Counted from the first letter of the stretch, positions 7,938 to 17,478 are shown. The stretch is DNA of 64,000 nt from Chryseobacterium sp. MEBOG06 (GCF_021869765.1 NZ_CP084580.1:4650001-4714000), one strand, 5' to 3'. Made by a program: numbers and translations. Notes: generated by a model from the letters alone, not told the origin.

Positions 7938-8159
7938 TTTTAATGCCCATCAAGGGTAAACAATTTTTCTAAAAAATATTCTGGCGGGCAGTAAAGCTCA
8001 AATCCACATAAATTCTTCATTACTTATCTTGTTTCTGAAATAGGTAAAGTAATTTGATATATTCTTAAATAATGGGGACATTGAATTGACCTTACTTTAG
8101 CCCATAAAAAAATACAGCACGAAATATGAACATAAAAACTTCCTGTCTTCACTGCCGGA

Positions 8160-8197
8160 AACAAAAAAACTGCCTCATCTCTGAGACAGTTTTTGTT
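8160..8197. terminator. Terminator of the OmpA-like gene
   Basis: A hairpin CTGCCTCA / TGAGACAG with a TCTC loop, extended by paired A and T tracts on both sides. It lies 19 bases beyond the stop codon of the minus-strand gene at 8216 and can act in both directions. Confidence 0.85.
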
Positions 8198-8215
8198 ATT
8201 TATATAATTCGATGA

Positions 8216-9049
8216 TTATTTTTTTGGAGCGATATCCATCAATTTCATAAACTCATCCAGTTTAGGCATAATGATGATTTCTGTTCTTCTGTTTTCTGCT
8301 CTTCCTGAAACGCTCATATTAGTCGCTTTAGGGTTATATTCAGAACGTCCACCTGCTGTAATTCTTGCAGGGTCCACTCCAAACTGAGTCTGAAGAACTT
8401 TAGCTACCGAAGTTCCTCTTAATGCTGAAAGATCCCAGTTATCTCTTGGCAGATTAGGAGAACTTAATGGAGCATTATCTGTATTACCTTCGATCAATAC
8501 TGAATACTTATCATAATCATTGATTACTTTAGCCACTTTACCAAGTACTTCCTGAGCAGCTGGCAAGATGTTGTAATCACCTGTTTTGTATAACATTTTA
8601 TCAGAAAGAGAGATCATTACTACTCCTTTCAATACTTTTACCTGTACATCCTGATCTGACATATTATCCAAAGATCTTTTCAGCTTATTAGATAATGCAA
8701 GGTTCAGACTGTCATTTTTAGCGTTGTTTGAAATCAACTGCTTAATATATGAATTGGATGCATTGATCTCACCTACCAGTTTATCAATATTAGAAGAGCT
8801 CTTACCTGTATTGGACAGACACGCATCAAGTGATGACTTCAAAGCATCATGCTGGCTTTTCAATAGATTGTTCTCACCTGTCAATGCAGAGTTTTGAGAT
8901 TTTAAATCCTGAATTTCTCTTTGTCTTTCACCAATATTTTCAATACACTGCTTATAGTTTGTGCTTAAAGCATCGTACTGCTTCTTGCTGATACAAGACG
9001 TCATTCCCAGTGCCATTGCAGAAACTGCTAAAATTTTTAAAATCTTCAT
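8216..9049 (-). CDS. OmpA family lipoprotein with coiled-coil linker
   Basis: A 277-residue outer-membrane-associated lipoprotein. The signal peptide ends in a lipobox with Cys19 (LGMTSC). Residues 25-110 are rich in heptad-like Gln, Asn, Leu and Lys and probably form a coiled coil. The C-terminal OmpA/MotB domain (about 130-270) has VLIEGNTDN, the NWDLSALRGTSVAKVL helix and the peptidoglycan-binding segment GVDPARITAGGRSEYNP followed by RAENRRTEIIIMP. It should tether the outer membrane to peptidoglycan. A TAACTTTG -7-type element is present on the minus strand at 9079-9072. Monocistronic. Confidence 0.92.
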   Translation of the reverse strand: MKILKILAVSAMALGMTSCISKKQYDALSTNYKQCIENIGERQREIQDLKSQNSALTGENNLLKSQHDALKSSLDACLSNTGKSSSNIDKLVGEINASNSYIKQLISNNAKNDSLNLALSNKLKRSLDNMSDQDVQVKVLKGVVMISLSDKMLYKTGDYNILPAAQEVLGKVAKVINDYDKYSVLIEGNTDNAPLSSPNLPRDNWDLSALRGTSVAKVLQTQFGVDPARITAGGRSEYNPKATNMSVSGRAENRRTEIIIMPKLDEFMKLMDIAPKK

Positions 9050-9105
9050 AAGTAAACTTTTTTAAAGAACTCAAAGTTAGGGAAATTCAATTGAATTATA
9101 TCGGT

Positions 9106-9113
9106 TATCTTTG
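9106..9113 (+). promoter_or_regulatory. -7 promoter element (TATCTTTG) of tilS-dsbD
   Basis: An exact match to TAnnTTTG, 24 bases before the tilS ATG. No TTG lies at the optimal distance upstream; the nearest (9091-9093) is only 12 bases away. Confidence 0.5.
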
Positions 9114-9136
9114 CATAAAAGAAATTCTCAACAAAT

Positions 9137-10486
9137 ATGTTGAAAAAATCAACCTTCATCTACCAATTAGAAAATCTCGTCTATCAGCCTGGCACTCACA
9201 CTTATCTTTTGGCAGTGAGCGGAGGGGCAGACTCTATGGTCTTAGCCAGTTTATTCAGCGATTTAAGAGACTTTTCACAGGATTTGGAACCGGAATTCCA
9301 GATCGCTCACATTAACTACAAACTGCGAGGCAATGATTCAGATCTGGATCAGAAAGTCGTACAGGATTTTTGTGAGAAAAATCATATAAAATTCCACCTG
9401 TATGAAGTTTCGGAAAAGGATCAAAAACCTGAAAATTCTATTCAGCTTTGGGCAAGAGAGCTGCGTTATCGATTCTTTAGAGAGATTCAGGAAAAAGAAA
9501 AACTTAAGTTTCTTGTTACTGCTCATCATCTGAATGATCAATTGGAAACCTTTATCATTAATCTTTCTAAAGCAGCAGGCATCAATGGGCTGAGTGGCAT
9601 TCCTTCCAATGATAATAACACCTTGCGTCCGCTTTTATCATTTTCAAAAAAAGAAATTTACCGGTTTGCTGAGGAAAACAATATTGAATTCCGGGAAGAT
9701 CTTTCGAATAAAAAAAGCGACTATTTAAGAAATAAAATCAGAAATGAAATTGTTCCCACATTGATGGAAACCAATGACCATTTTCTCGAGAACTTCAAAA
9801 AGAGTTCTTTTTACCTGAATCAGGCTAAGGATTTTGTTCAACAACAGATTGAGAAAATAGAAAATACGCTTACACTATTTAACCCGGAGTATAAAATCTT
9901 ATCAAAGGAAAAGCTGGATCAGGAAAGCGATTTTGTAAAGTTTGAAATTTTAAAAAAATACGGTTTCACCCAGGAAGAAGAGATCCCTAAAATTTTTAAA
10001 GCTGAGAATAACAGTTCTTTTTTTTCAAAAGAATACCAACTGACCGTTAATCGTGATGAGTTAATATTCATTGATAGAAGTAAAAAGCAGGCTATCGGCA
10101 CCAAAGAGATCGTGATTGACCATTTTGATTTCAAACAAAACCGGATGAGTATCAATTTCGTAGATACTATTGGAAACATTGATGGAATCAATAAGGCTTT
10201 TGAATGGGAGTTTGATGCTGAAAAACTTCATTTCCCACTTAGTTTGAGAAAGCAAGAAGACGGTGATGAATTTTATCCGATGGGGTTTTCGGGGAAAAAG
10301 AAAGTTTCTAAGTTTTTTAGGGACGAAAAATTATCTATTTTAGCGAGGCAAAAAACTTGGATACTGACTGACAGTAACAATTCCGTACTTGGAATCATTC
10401 CTTTCAGACAAGACAGAAGATATGCAACAAATGAAAAGACCAAATGGAGTCTTAAAATTTTTAATAAAATGAACAATGAAATTTAG
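9137..10486 (+). CDS. tilS: tRNA(Ile)-lysidine synthetase
   Basis: A 449-residue PP-loop ATPase that joins lysine to C34 of the AUA-reading tRNA-Ile, changing both its codon and amino-acid identity. The ATP pyrophosphatase loop SGGADS is at residues 28-33; ISNINYKLRG-type and ARELRYRFFREI blocks follow, then VTAHHLNDQLETFI and the SNKKSDYLRNKIRNEIVP substrate region. The C-terminal TilS domain contains FPLSLRKQEDGDEFYPMGF and KKVSKFF. Length is typical. Its end overlaps the dsbD start by 11 bases, indicating coupling. Confidence 0.96.
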   Translation: MLKKSTFIYQLENLVYQPGTHTYLLAVSGGADSMVLASLFSDLRDFSQDLEPEFQIAHINYKLRGNDSDLDQKVVQDFCEKNHIKFHLYEVSEKDQKPENSIQLWARELRYRFFREIQEKEKLKFLVTAHHLNDQLETFIINLSKAAGINGLSGIPSNDNNTLRPLLSFSKKEIYRFAEENNIEFREDLSNKKSDYLRNKIRNEIVPTLMETNDHFLENFKKSSFYLNQAKDFVQQQIEKIENTLTLFNPEYKILSKEKLDQESDFVKFEILKKYGFTQEEEIPKIFKAENNSSFFSKEYQLTVNRDELIFIDRSKKQAIGTKEIVIDHFDFKQNRMSINFVDTIGNIDGINKAFEWEFDAEKLHFPLSLRKQEDGDEFYPMGFSGKKKVSKFFRDEKLSILARQKTWILTDSNNSVLGIIPFRQDRRYATNEKTKWSLKIFNKMNNEI

Positions 10487-12539
10487 AAATTGGTTTTTAT
10501 TAATTCTACTATTTTTAGCAACAGGAATTAATGCACAGATAAAAAATCCTGTAAAGTTTAAATTTACTGTCAACGATCTTGGTAACAACCAATACGAAGC
10601 GGTTTTGAATGCTACCATGGAAAGCGGCTGGCATATTTACTCTAAGGACTTACCGGAAGATACGGGAATTCCAACCGAATATAAGGTTTCAGGAAAAAAT
10701 ATTGAACTGATCGGAAAGTTTACGGAAACGGGTAAAAAGCATGAAGAGTTTTCCGAAGCTTTTGGAGGAACCATTGTTTTCTACTCCAATACAGCTGGGT
10801 TTAAGCAAAAATTCAAATTAAAAGATCCAACAAAACCTGCTGATGTTATTTCTGAAATTACCTATCAGACTTGCGACGACAGAGTTTGCCTTGCCCCAAA
10901 TACTTTAGAGTTCAATCAAAAAGTGACTCCAAAAGGAGCAACAGAAGAAGAAGTTGCCCCTGAAAAAATGGCAAAAGATTCAGCAAAATCTGTAGAAATG
11001 GTTAGCGAAACGCCTTCTAAGAAAGAAATGACCATTGCCGAAACGTCAATGCTGGATCCTAAGCAGTTAAAAATTAAAACATTAGATTTCAAAAATCCAT
11101 TAACAGACTGTGGAATTGCAACACCTAAAATGGATGAAAACTACTGGACGTATCTGTTTTTAGGATTTATTGGCGGCTTAATTGCTTTACTGACACCTTG
11201 TGTTTTTCCAATGATCCCTTTAACGGTTTCATTTTTCACAAAGGGTAACAAAAACAAAGCAAAAGGAAAGCGAGATGCTATTATATATGGATTTTTCATC
11301 CTTCTTATTTTCATCTTACTAAGTATTCCTTTCCATATTATTGACGGAATTGCAGGAAATATCTTCAACGAAATTTCTACAAGTGTATGGCTTAATATTG
11401 CATTCTTTATTATATTCATCTTCTTTGCAGGAAGCTTCTTTGGGTATTATGATATTACCTTACCAAGCTCTATTGCCAATAAGTCTTCAAGAGCTGAAGA
11501 AGCCGGTGGTATCATTGGTATATTCTTCATGGCACTTACTCTGGTAATTGTATCTTTCTCATGTACGGGTCCTATTTTAGGAAGTTTATTAGGAAGTGCA
11601 GTAACAGGATCATCCAATGTTCCTATGTTATTAACATTTGCACTGGCTGGGTTTGGATTGGCATGGGCTATTGTTTTCGGATTATTAGCTTTATTCCCTC
11701 AGGCATTACAAAGTCTTCCGAAATCTGGAGGCTGGATGAATACCGTGAAAGTAGTTTTAGGGTTCGTAGAATTGGCTTTAGCATTAAAATTCTTATCTAA
11801 GGCAGATCTTGTATCTAAGACATTCTTGTTAAAACGAGAGCTTTTCATTGCGATCTGGATTATTATCGCACTGGGATTAGCTTTATATCTATTAGGATTT
11901 ATCAGATTCCCGCATGATGATAAGAAGCCTAAAATTTCTATGTCAAGAAAAATATTAGGGGTATTGGGAATCGGTTTTGTGGTGTATCTTATACAGGGTT
12001 TGATTCCATCTGAACGTCCGAAGCTTCAGCTTTTAAGTGGTATTTTACCTCCACTTAATGTAAGTTATTTTCATGATGAAAAAGACGGAATTTTGGGAAT
12101 GCATCCTGAACATGATTTTTTCAAAGCCATAGAAATTGCGAAAAAGGAGAACAAACCTATCTTAATTGACTTTACAGGATATGGATGTGAAAACTGTAGA
12201 AAAATGGAAGAGTTCGTATGGAGTGAGCCGGATATTTTACCTATTCTCCAGAATGATGTTGTACTGGCATCGCTTTATGTAGACGATAAAGAAGAGCTTC
12301 CTGAGGATCAAAAAACTAAAATTGACCTTGGAGAAGGGCAGGTAAAAAAAGTAAAAACAATAGGTGACAGATGGAGCTTATTCCAGCAGGTTAACTTTAA
12401 CAATAATTCGCAGCCTCATTATGTTTTAATTACTCCTGACGGTAAGGTAATCAACAACCCTGTTTCAGGCTATATGCCAAAAGAGGATTTTAAGAAATTC
12501 CTGGAATGCGGAGTTAATTACTTCAAGAATAATAAATAG
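10476..12539 (+). CDS. dsbD: Thiol:disulfide interchange protein DsbD
   Basis: A 687-residue three-part electron relay that brings reducing power from the cytoplasm to the periplasm. A signal peptide (LILLFLATGINAQ) precedes the N-terminal DsbD-alpha-like domain with its redox pair Cys133 and Cys138 (YQTCDDRVC). The membrane part spans about residues 225-510 and contains the two cysteine sites TPCVFPMIP and SFSCTGPILG. The C-terminal thioredoxin-like domain has the CxxC at 571-574 (YGCENCRKM). It probably serves cytochrome c maturation or periplasmic reductases. A terminator follows. Confidence 0.95.
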   Translation: MKFRNWFLLILLFLATGINAQIKNPVKFKFTVNDLGNNQYEAVLNATMESGWHIYSKDLPEDTGIPTEYKVSGKNIELIGKFTETGKKHEEFSEAFGGTIVFYSNTAGFKQKFKLKDPTKPADVISEITYQTCDDRVCLAPNTLEFNQKVTPKGATEEEVAPEKMAKDSAKSVEMVSETPSKKEMTIAETSMLDPKQLKIKTLDFKNPLTDCGIATPKMDENYWTYLFLGFIGGLIALLTPCVFPMIPLTVSFFTKGNKNKAKGKRDAIIYGFFILLIFILLSIPFHIIDGIAGNIFNEISTSVWLNIAFFIIFIFFAGSFFGYYDITLPSSIANKSSRAEEAGGIIGIFFMALTLVIVSFSCTGPILGSLLGSAVTGSSNVPMLLTFALAGFGLAWAIVFGLLALFPQALQSLPKSGGWMNTVKVVLGFVELALALKFLSKADLVSKTFLLKRELFIAIWIIIALGLALYLLGFIRFPHDDKKPKISMSRKILGVLGIGFVVYLIQGLIPSERPKLQLLSGILPPLNVSYFHDEKDGILGMHPEHDFFKAIEIAKKENKPILIDFTGYGCENCRKMEEFVWSEPDILPILQNDVVLASLYVDDKEELPEDQKTKIDLGEGQVKKVKTIGDRWSLFQQVNFNNNSQPHYVLITPDGKVINNPVSGYMPKEDFKKFLECGVNYFKNNK

Positions 12540-12559
12540 ATTGTAATCAATATAATTTC

Positions 12560-12590
12560 AGCCTTATCAGTAAATTGATAAGGCTTTTTT
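12560..12590 (+). terminator. Terminator of tilS-dsbD
   Basis: A perfect 10-bp stem AGCCTTATCA / TGATAAGGCT followed by a T run, 20 bases after the dsbD stop codon. Confidence 0.9.
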
Positions 12591-12753
12591 AATACATTGA
12601 TTTTAACAGGATTTAAGTAAAATACAATAATTAAATTTGAAATTTATTATCAATTTACATGTTTAGGTATAAACTTTGTATCAATTCATCAAAACACCGA
12701 TCGGCTTTTTAAAGTTTTCATCAAATACCGTTTAACATTTTAAAGTATTAATT

Positions 12754-13278
12754 ATGGCTGAAGTAATCGCACAAGAAAAACAGAGCGGCAAGCAAAAGAA
12801 AAAATTGATCAGAGTAGATATGACTCCTATGGTAGATTTAGGATTTCTGCTTATCACTTTCTTCATGTTCACGACCAATTTTACAAAACCTAATGTAATG
12901 GACCTTGGACTACCGGCAAAAGACCCTAATCCCAATCCCAGAAAAACACCAGTGATTGGGGATAAAAATCAAGTTACCTTCATTCTTGGTAAAGACAACA
13001 GGGTGTTTTATCATCAAAGCAACCAGAAAGACCTGAACGCAGGCAACCTAAAAGAAACTGATTTTAGTGGAATAAAAATTTCAAAAATCATTTCTGAAGC
13101 TTATAAAAACGCTCCGAGTCCTGAAAACTTCACGGTGATCGTGAAGCCGACAGATGAAGCCAACTACAAAAACTTTGTAGATATGCTGGATAATCTCGCT
13201 ATTGCTAAAAAAGAGCGCTATGGTGTTACTGACATCAAGCCCTGGGAAACAAAAATTTATAAAGAGTTAGTTCAATAA
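12754..13278 (+). CDS. ExbD/TolR family biopolymer transport protein
   Basis: A 174-residue protein with a short basic cytoplasmic start, one membrane helix (MVDLGFLLITFFMFTTNF) carrying the conserved proton-path Asp, and a periplasmic domain. The block MTPMVDLGFLLITFFMF is diagnostic of ExbD/TolR. These proteins couple proton motive force to TonB or related energy transducers. No exbB or tonB gene adjoins it and it has its own terminator, so it is an orphan copy whose partner proteins lie elsewhere. The ExbD rather than TolR identity is by general flavobacterial convention. Confidence 0.88.
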   Translation: MAEVIAQEKQSGKQKKKLIRVDMTPMVDLGFLLITFFMFTTNFTKPNVMDLGLPAKDPNPNPRKTPVIGDKNQVTFILGKDNRVFYHQSNQKDLNAGNLKETDFSGIKISKIISEAYKNAPSPENFTVIVKPTDEANYKNFVDMLDNLAIAKKERYGVTDIKPWETKIYKELVQ

Positions 13279-13282
13279 AGAG

Positions 13283-13313
13283 AAGGCTGTTTCAGTAATG
13301 AGACAGCCTTTTT
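13283..13313 (+). terminator. Terminator of the exbD-like gene
   Basis: A stem AAGGCTGT / ACAGCCTT with an inner TC/GA pair, followed by Ts, starting 5 bases after the stop codon. Confidence 0.88.
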
Positions 13314-13531
13314 GATGCAGTTTAAGATATTCATCGGGAATAATTCAACAGACAATTCTGATGCTGCTGATAGTCTTGAAGCTTTTGATAATCATAAAAA
13401 AGATTATCATTTCAAATAGATTACGGGTGGCCAAATATTCCTCTTTTTTGTTTAAATTTGAATAGGCAATCGATCAGGAATTAATTTCTTGATTATTGCT
13501 GCTTTATTTTAACCTTCTATAATTTGGAATC

Positions 13532-14314
13532 ATGCTGAACTTTGAGAGAAAAGGAAATGGAAAAGAAACTCTGGTACTACTTCACGGTTTTATGGAAAAC
13601 CTGTCTATCTGGAATGATATGGAGCCCCATCTTTCTAAAGATTTTTCATTGTTAAAAATTGATCTTCCAGGTCATGGGCAGTCCGAAACCCTAGGCGAAG
13701 TTCACACTATGGAACTTATGGCAGATGAAGTAAAAAAAGTTTTGGATAACCAGAATGTAAAGAATATACATCTTCTGGGACATTCCATGGGCGGCTATAC
13801 TTCATTGGCATTTGCTGAAAAGTATCCTGATTCTTTAAAAAGCTTGACGTTATTTTTCTCTACTTATTTTGCAGATGATGAAGAGAAAAAACAACAGCGC
13901 GTTAAAAGCTACAGAATCATCAGGGATGCTTTTGCCCATTATGCCAGAGTGGGAGTACCTAATCTATTCAATCCTAATGAAAGAGATATTCTGGAAGGAA
14001 AAATTGAAACGGCGCTGGAAACAGCACTTGCCACTAATAATCTTGGGGCTCTGGCCTGTGTAAAAGGGATGGTGGAGAGAACGGACAAGAAGCATATTAT
14101 TCAAAATCTGGAAGCCAAAATCTTAGTATTGGCAGGAAAACATGATAATGCTGTAAAAACAGATATCATGATCAAAAACCTTCCGGACAGAACCAATATA
14201 AAATCTTATATACTGGACTGCGGGCATAACGGACATTGGGAGAAACCAGTGATCTGTGCAGAAATAATCAACACCGAACTTCTTCATAATCTTCCGAAAA
14301 ATCTTATTTTATAA
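13532..14314 (+). CDS. Alpha/beta hydrolase
   Basis: A 260-residue enzyme of the alpha/beta hydrolase fold. The oxyanion strand is LVLLHGFMENLSIW, the nucleophile elbow GHSMGG places Ser85 as the catalytic serine, the acid is likely the Asp in LAGKHDNAV, and the His is in DCGHNGHWEKP. No signal peptide, so cytoplasmic. It resembles the MenH/BioH-like small esterase group, but nothing in the neighbourhood gives a pathway, so substrate is unassigned. Confidence 0.9.
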   Translation: MLNFERKGNGKETLVLLHGFMENLSIWNDMEPHLSKDFSLLKIDLPGHGQSETLGEVHTMELMADEVKKVLDNQNVKNIHLLGHSMGGYTSLAFAEKYPDSLKSLTLFFSTYFADDEEKKQQRVKSYRIIRDAFAHYARVGVPNLFNPNERDILEGKIETALETALATNNLGALACVKGMVERTDKKHIIQNLEAKILVLAGKHDNAVKTDIMIKNLPDRTNIKSYILDCGHNGHWEKPVICAEIINTELLHNLPKNLIL

Positions 14315-14388
14315 CATTCAAATATGAAAGAAGCTTAAGTCTGTAATTACAAAAAAATCCTGTATCTTAGTAGAGGATAATTTTTATA

Positions 14389-15186
14389 ATGGCGTTATTT
14401 TCGTTCAAAAAAAAGAAACCACCGATTATTGGACTTACACTTTCAGGCGGAGGAATGCGTGGAATTGCCCATATTGCCGTTCTGAAGGCTTTGGAAGAAT
14501 ACGATCTGAAACCCCACATTATTTCAGGGACAAGCGCAGGCTCCATCATTGGTGCTTTTTATTCTTTTGGAAAAACACCCGATGAGATGATGGAAATTGT
14601 AAGACAGACTTCTTTTTTCTCCAGATCTTCATTAAAACTATCAAAAAACGGGATTTTCAGCTCTAATTTCATTTTAAAACTTCTTACCGACTATTTCCCT
14701 GAAGATAATTTCAATATTCTGGAAATCCCGGTATATGTTGCTGCCACAGAAATGACACATGGCATTGTTGATTTCTTTTCTGAAGGACCGCTTTTTGGTC
14801 CATTACTGGCTTCATCAAGTGTTCCGTTCATTCTTCCTCCGGTAAGAATTGGGGACAAAATTTACGTAGATGGCGGTGTTTTAGACAACCTTCCAATCGA
14901 ACCTATTATTGACAAGTGTGATTTCCTTATTGCCTCCCATGTTAATTCGCTCAGCTATGATGAATTGAACAAAATGAGCCTGCTGAAAGAATTCGACAGA
15001 ATCCTCCACCTGGCTATTGCCAAATCTGTATATTCTAAGGTGAAACACTGTGATATCTTCCTGGACCCTCCTAAAATGACTAAGTACAGTCTTTTTAGCA
15101 AGAAATATATGGATGAAATGTTTCAGCAGATGTATGAATACACTTGTCAGGAGCTTGAGGAAAAGGGATATAAAAAACTTGAATAA
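14389..15186 (+). CDS. Patatin-like phospholipase family protein
   Basis: A 265-residue hydrolase with a Ser-Asp dyad. The oxyanion hole is LSGGGMRGIAH (residues 19-29), the nucleophile Ser49 is in GTSAG, and Asp161 is in VDGGVLDN, the standard patatin motif. It cleaves acyl groups from lipids. The basic N-terminus (SFKKKKPP) could favour membrane contact. It is close to the Bacteroidota RssA-like group of about this length. It converges on the nrnA-like gene with an 7-base gap and no clear terminator between. Confidence 0.92.
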   Translation: MALFSFKKKKPPIIGLTLSGGGMRGIAHIAVLKALEEYDLKPHIISGTSAGSIIGAFYSFGKTPDEMMEIVRQTSFFSRSSLKLSKNGIFSSNFILKLLTDYFPEDNFNILEIPVYVAATEMTHGIVDFFSEGPLFGPLLASSSVPFILPPVRIGDKIYVDGGVLDNLPIEPIIDKCDFLIASHVNSLSYDELNKMSLLKEFDRILHLAIAKSVYSKVKHCDIFLDPPKMTKYSLFSKKYMDEMFQQMYEYTCQELEEKGYKKLE

Positions 15187-15193
15187 GTTTCTC

Positions 15194-16198
15194 TTATAGG
15201 TTTTCTTCTGCCAATCTGGTTTTGAAAGTTTCAATAGTACCAGGCAGCGAGTCATTAGATTTTCCACCTGCAGCATTAATATGCCCTCCTCCGTTGAAAT
15301 ATTTTCTGGAGAATTGGTTCACGTCTACGTCATCTTTACTTCTGAAAGAAATTTTCACAAAATCTTCGTAAAGGTCTTCCATGAAAAAGGCTGACATTTT
15401 TACTCCGGCAATACTTAAACCATAGTTTACAAAACCTTCGGTATCTCCTTTCTGGAAGCCAAACTCTTTAAGCTCATTTCTTGTAAGGCTCAAAACAGCT
15501 ACTGTACCTTCATTTACCACTTCTATTCTTCCCAGCACCAAAGCCAGCAAATGAAGACGGGAAACCGTGTTGGTATCCCAGGTATTGGAAGTAATCATAG
15601 CAGGATCCGCTCCTTTTTCTATTAAGTTTGCAATGATTCTGTGCGTTGTAGCACTGGTTGAACGAAAACGAAAACCTCCGGTATCTGTCATAATCCCTGT
15701 ATAAAGACATTCTGCCATATCCTGGTTCACCAACTTCTCATCTTCCATCACTTCTATAAAATGATAAATCATCTGTGAAGTTGCGGGAATCACTGTATCT
15801 GAGTACACAAAATCAAATGGTTCAGGCTGTTGGTGGTGGTCGATAAGAATTTTCTTGCCTTCGGCTTTTACCAACCAGTCTCCCAGTAATCCTATTCTTG
15901 ACGGAGAATTAAAATCCAGACAGAAGATAACATCTGCTCCGGCAATCATATCAGAAGCCAGTTTTCTTTTATATTCTGCGATAATCACTTTTTTGGCTTC
16001 CGGCATCCATTTCAGAAATTTCGGAAAATCATTAGGTACAATAACCTCGGCATGGATTCCTTTTGCCTTTAAATAATGTTTCAATCCCAGGCTGGAACCA
16101 ATAGCATCACCATCCGGATTGTAGTGCGTCAGGATAACTATTTTGTTTTCAGGTGTTAGTAATGTATTAATATCTAAAAGTTCTGCTGGTGTAAACAT
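15194..16198 (-). CDS. DHH family phosphoesterase (NrnA-like oligoribonuclease/pAp phosphatase)
   Basis: A 334-residue DHH/DHHA1 enzyme. The metal-binding motifs are HYNPDGDAIGSSLG, DVIFCLDFNS, the signature IDHHQQPEPF and DTGGFRFRSTS. The C-terminal DHHA1 part ends in the RNA/substrate loop GGGHINAAGG. Family members degrade short RNA fragments and dephosphorylate 3'-phosphoadenosine 5'-phosphate. Length and motif order match NrnA. Which of these activities dominates in vivo is not visible. Confidence 0.9.
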   Translation of the reverse strand: MFTPAELLDINTLLTPENKIVILTHYNPDGDAIGSSLGLKHYLKAKGIHAEVIVPNDFPKFLKWMPEAKKVIIAEYKRKLASDMIAGADVIFCLDFNSPSRIGLLGDWLVKAEGKKILIDHHQQPEPFDFVYSDTVIPATSQMIYHFIEVMEDEKLVNQDMAECLYTGIMTDTGGFRFRSTSATTHRIIANLIEKGADPAMITSNTWDTNTVSRLHLLALVLGRIEVVNEGTVAVLSLTRNELKEFGFQKGDTEGFVNYGLSIAGVKMSAFFMEDLYEDFVKISFRSKDDVDVNQFSRKYFNGGGHINAAGGKSNDSLPGTIETFKTRLAEENL

Positions 16199-16358
16199 CT
16201 GGTGTTTATTTTCGTTAAAATTAAAGTTTTCAAAGATAGAGCTTTTATATAAATCATTTAAATATTATTTTTGCACCGGGAATTGGGTTTCTTATCGGGG
16301 TTTATAAAACTTTGATTGAAAAACATCTCATTTAATTTCAAAAAAAAATAATTAAAGT

Positions 16359-16388
16359 TTGTAACTTATAAAAATTTATATATCTTTG
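16359..16388 (+). promoter_or_regulatory. Promoter of rpmH (TTG-N19-TATCTTTG)
   Basis: TTG at 16359-16361 and TATCTTTG at 16381-16388 with a 19-base spacer: a full match to the flavobacterial promoter pattern. The start codon lies 44 bases downstream. Confidence 0.8.
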
Positions 16389-16432
16389 CAACCTGAAAAT
16401 TAATAGATTAATTACGATTTAAACATATAGTA

Positions 16433-16591
16433 ATGAGTAAAAGAACATTCCAGCCATCAGAAAGAAAAAAGAGAAACAAACACGGTTTCAGAGAAAGAAT
16501 GTCTACGCCAAATGGAAGAAGAGTTTTGGCTGCGAGAAGAGCTAAAGGCAGAAAGAGTTTAACTGTAAGTGCTGCACGCGCTAAGAGATAA
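16433..16591 (+). CDS. rpmH: 50S ribosomal protein L34
   Basis: A 52-residue, highly basic protein. MSKRTFQPSERKKRNKHGFR, then the signature RMSTPNGRRVLAARRAKGRK, identifies L34, a structural protein of the large ribosomal subunit. Translation from ATG 16433 to TAA 16591 gives the usual family length plus a short C-terminal tail. It sits alone under a consensus promoter rather than next to rnpA or dnaA, as is common in flavobacteria. Confidence 0.97.
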   Translation: MSKRTFQPSERKKRNKHGFRERMSTPNGRRVLAARRAKGRKSLTVSAARAKR

Positions 16592-16745
16592 TCTTTTTAT
16601 TATCATATACAAATCATGCTTGAGAAGTTGCTTTTCAGGCATTTTTTGTTGTTAAAATTTACTAAAATTTAGTCGATATTAACTTCTTTTTTCTATTTTT
16701 AAAAGTTGAAAATTTTTTATCAGAAACAGCCTTTAAAATTTAATT

Positions 16746-17456
16746 ATGCCACATACTAATATCTCCGGAGACAACATCATAAGTTTACAACACGCAAAGA
16801 TTGCCCAAAAAAACTTCACTGTTCTTTCTGATGTAAATCTTAACATTAAAAAAGGCAGATTCTGCTATCTTATCGGAAAAACAGGTTCCGGAAAAAGCTC
16901 ACTTTTAAAGACGCTTTACGGACATATTCCTTTAGCATCAGGACACGGAGCTGTTGTAGGATTTGATCTGGCAAAGTTAAAACCTTCTGATATTCCTAAT
17001 CTAAGAAGAAAACTGGGTATTGTATTTCAGGATTTCCAATTGCTTTCTGACAGAACCGTTGAGAAAAACTTAAAATTCGTCCTTGAAGCAACCGGATGGA
17101 ATGATAAAGTAAAAATGGAAGACCGAATCAATGAGGTACTGGGAAGCGTGAACATGAAAAGCAAAAAGCACAAAATGCCACACGAACTTTCCGGAGGTGA
17201 GCAGCAGCGTATTGCCATCGCAAGAGCCCTTCTTAACCACCCGGATCTTATTTTAGCGGATGAGCCGACTGGTAATCTAGACCCTGAAACATCTAACGAA
17301 ATCATGACCCTATTGAAGCAGGTAGCCCTTGAAAACGGTGCGGCAGTAGTAATGGCAACCCATGATTATCATATGATTCAAAACTTCCCGGGAGAAGCTA
17401 TCAGATGTGAAGACGGAAAAGTTTCTGTACTAGATACTGCAGAATTATTTGAATAA
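16746..17456 (+). CDS. ftsE: ABC transporter ATP-binding protein (FtsE-like)
   Basis: A 236-residue ABC ATPase. Walker A is GKTGSGKSS, the signature is LSGGEQQRIAIARAL, Walker B is LILADEP, followed by TGNLDPETS and the switch His in MATHDYHM. Its closest resemblance is to FtsE, which with FtsX controls peptidoglycan hydrolases at the division site; flavobacterial genomes usually carry ftsE apart from ftsX, as here. LolD-type lipoprotein exporters are the main alternative, so the FtsE name is probable rather than certain. Confidence 0.82.
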   Translation: MPHTNISGDNIISLQHAKIAQKNFTVLSDVNLNIKKGRFCYLIGKTGSGKSSLLKTLYGHIPLASGHGAVVGFDLAKLKPSDIPNLRRKLGIVFQDFQLLSDRTVEKNLKFVLEATGWNDKVKMEDRINEVLGSVNMKSKKHKMPHELSGGEQQRIAIARALLNHPDLILADEPTGNLDPETSNEIMTLLKQVALENGAAVVMATHDYHMIQNFPGEAIRCEDGKVSVLDTAELFE

Positions 17457-17478
17457 GAATTAAAAGATCTAGAAACTT

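Noticed and set aside
7940..8020. Minus-strand 26-codon ORF with two cysteines (MKNLCGFELYCPPEYF...)
   Set aside because: It is short, has no promoter element upstream, runs into the terminator of the opposite gene and lacks a leader like that of the 7190-7342 peptide. It could be real but cannot be supported.
8126..8215. Plus-strand 29-codon ORF with three cysteines (CLHCRKQKNC)
   Set aside because: Its second half is made of the terminator hairpin and T tract of the OmpA-like gene, so it is most likely an accidental frame.
13315..13419. Plus-strand 34-codon ORF starting within the exbD terminator T tract
   Set aside because: It starts right behind a terminator, has no promoter element or conserved motif, and ends before the promoter region of the hydrolase. 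No support beyond being open.
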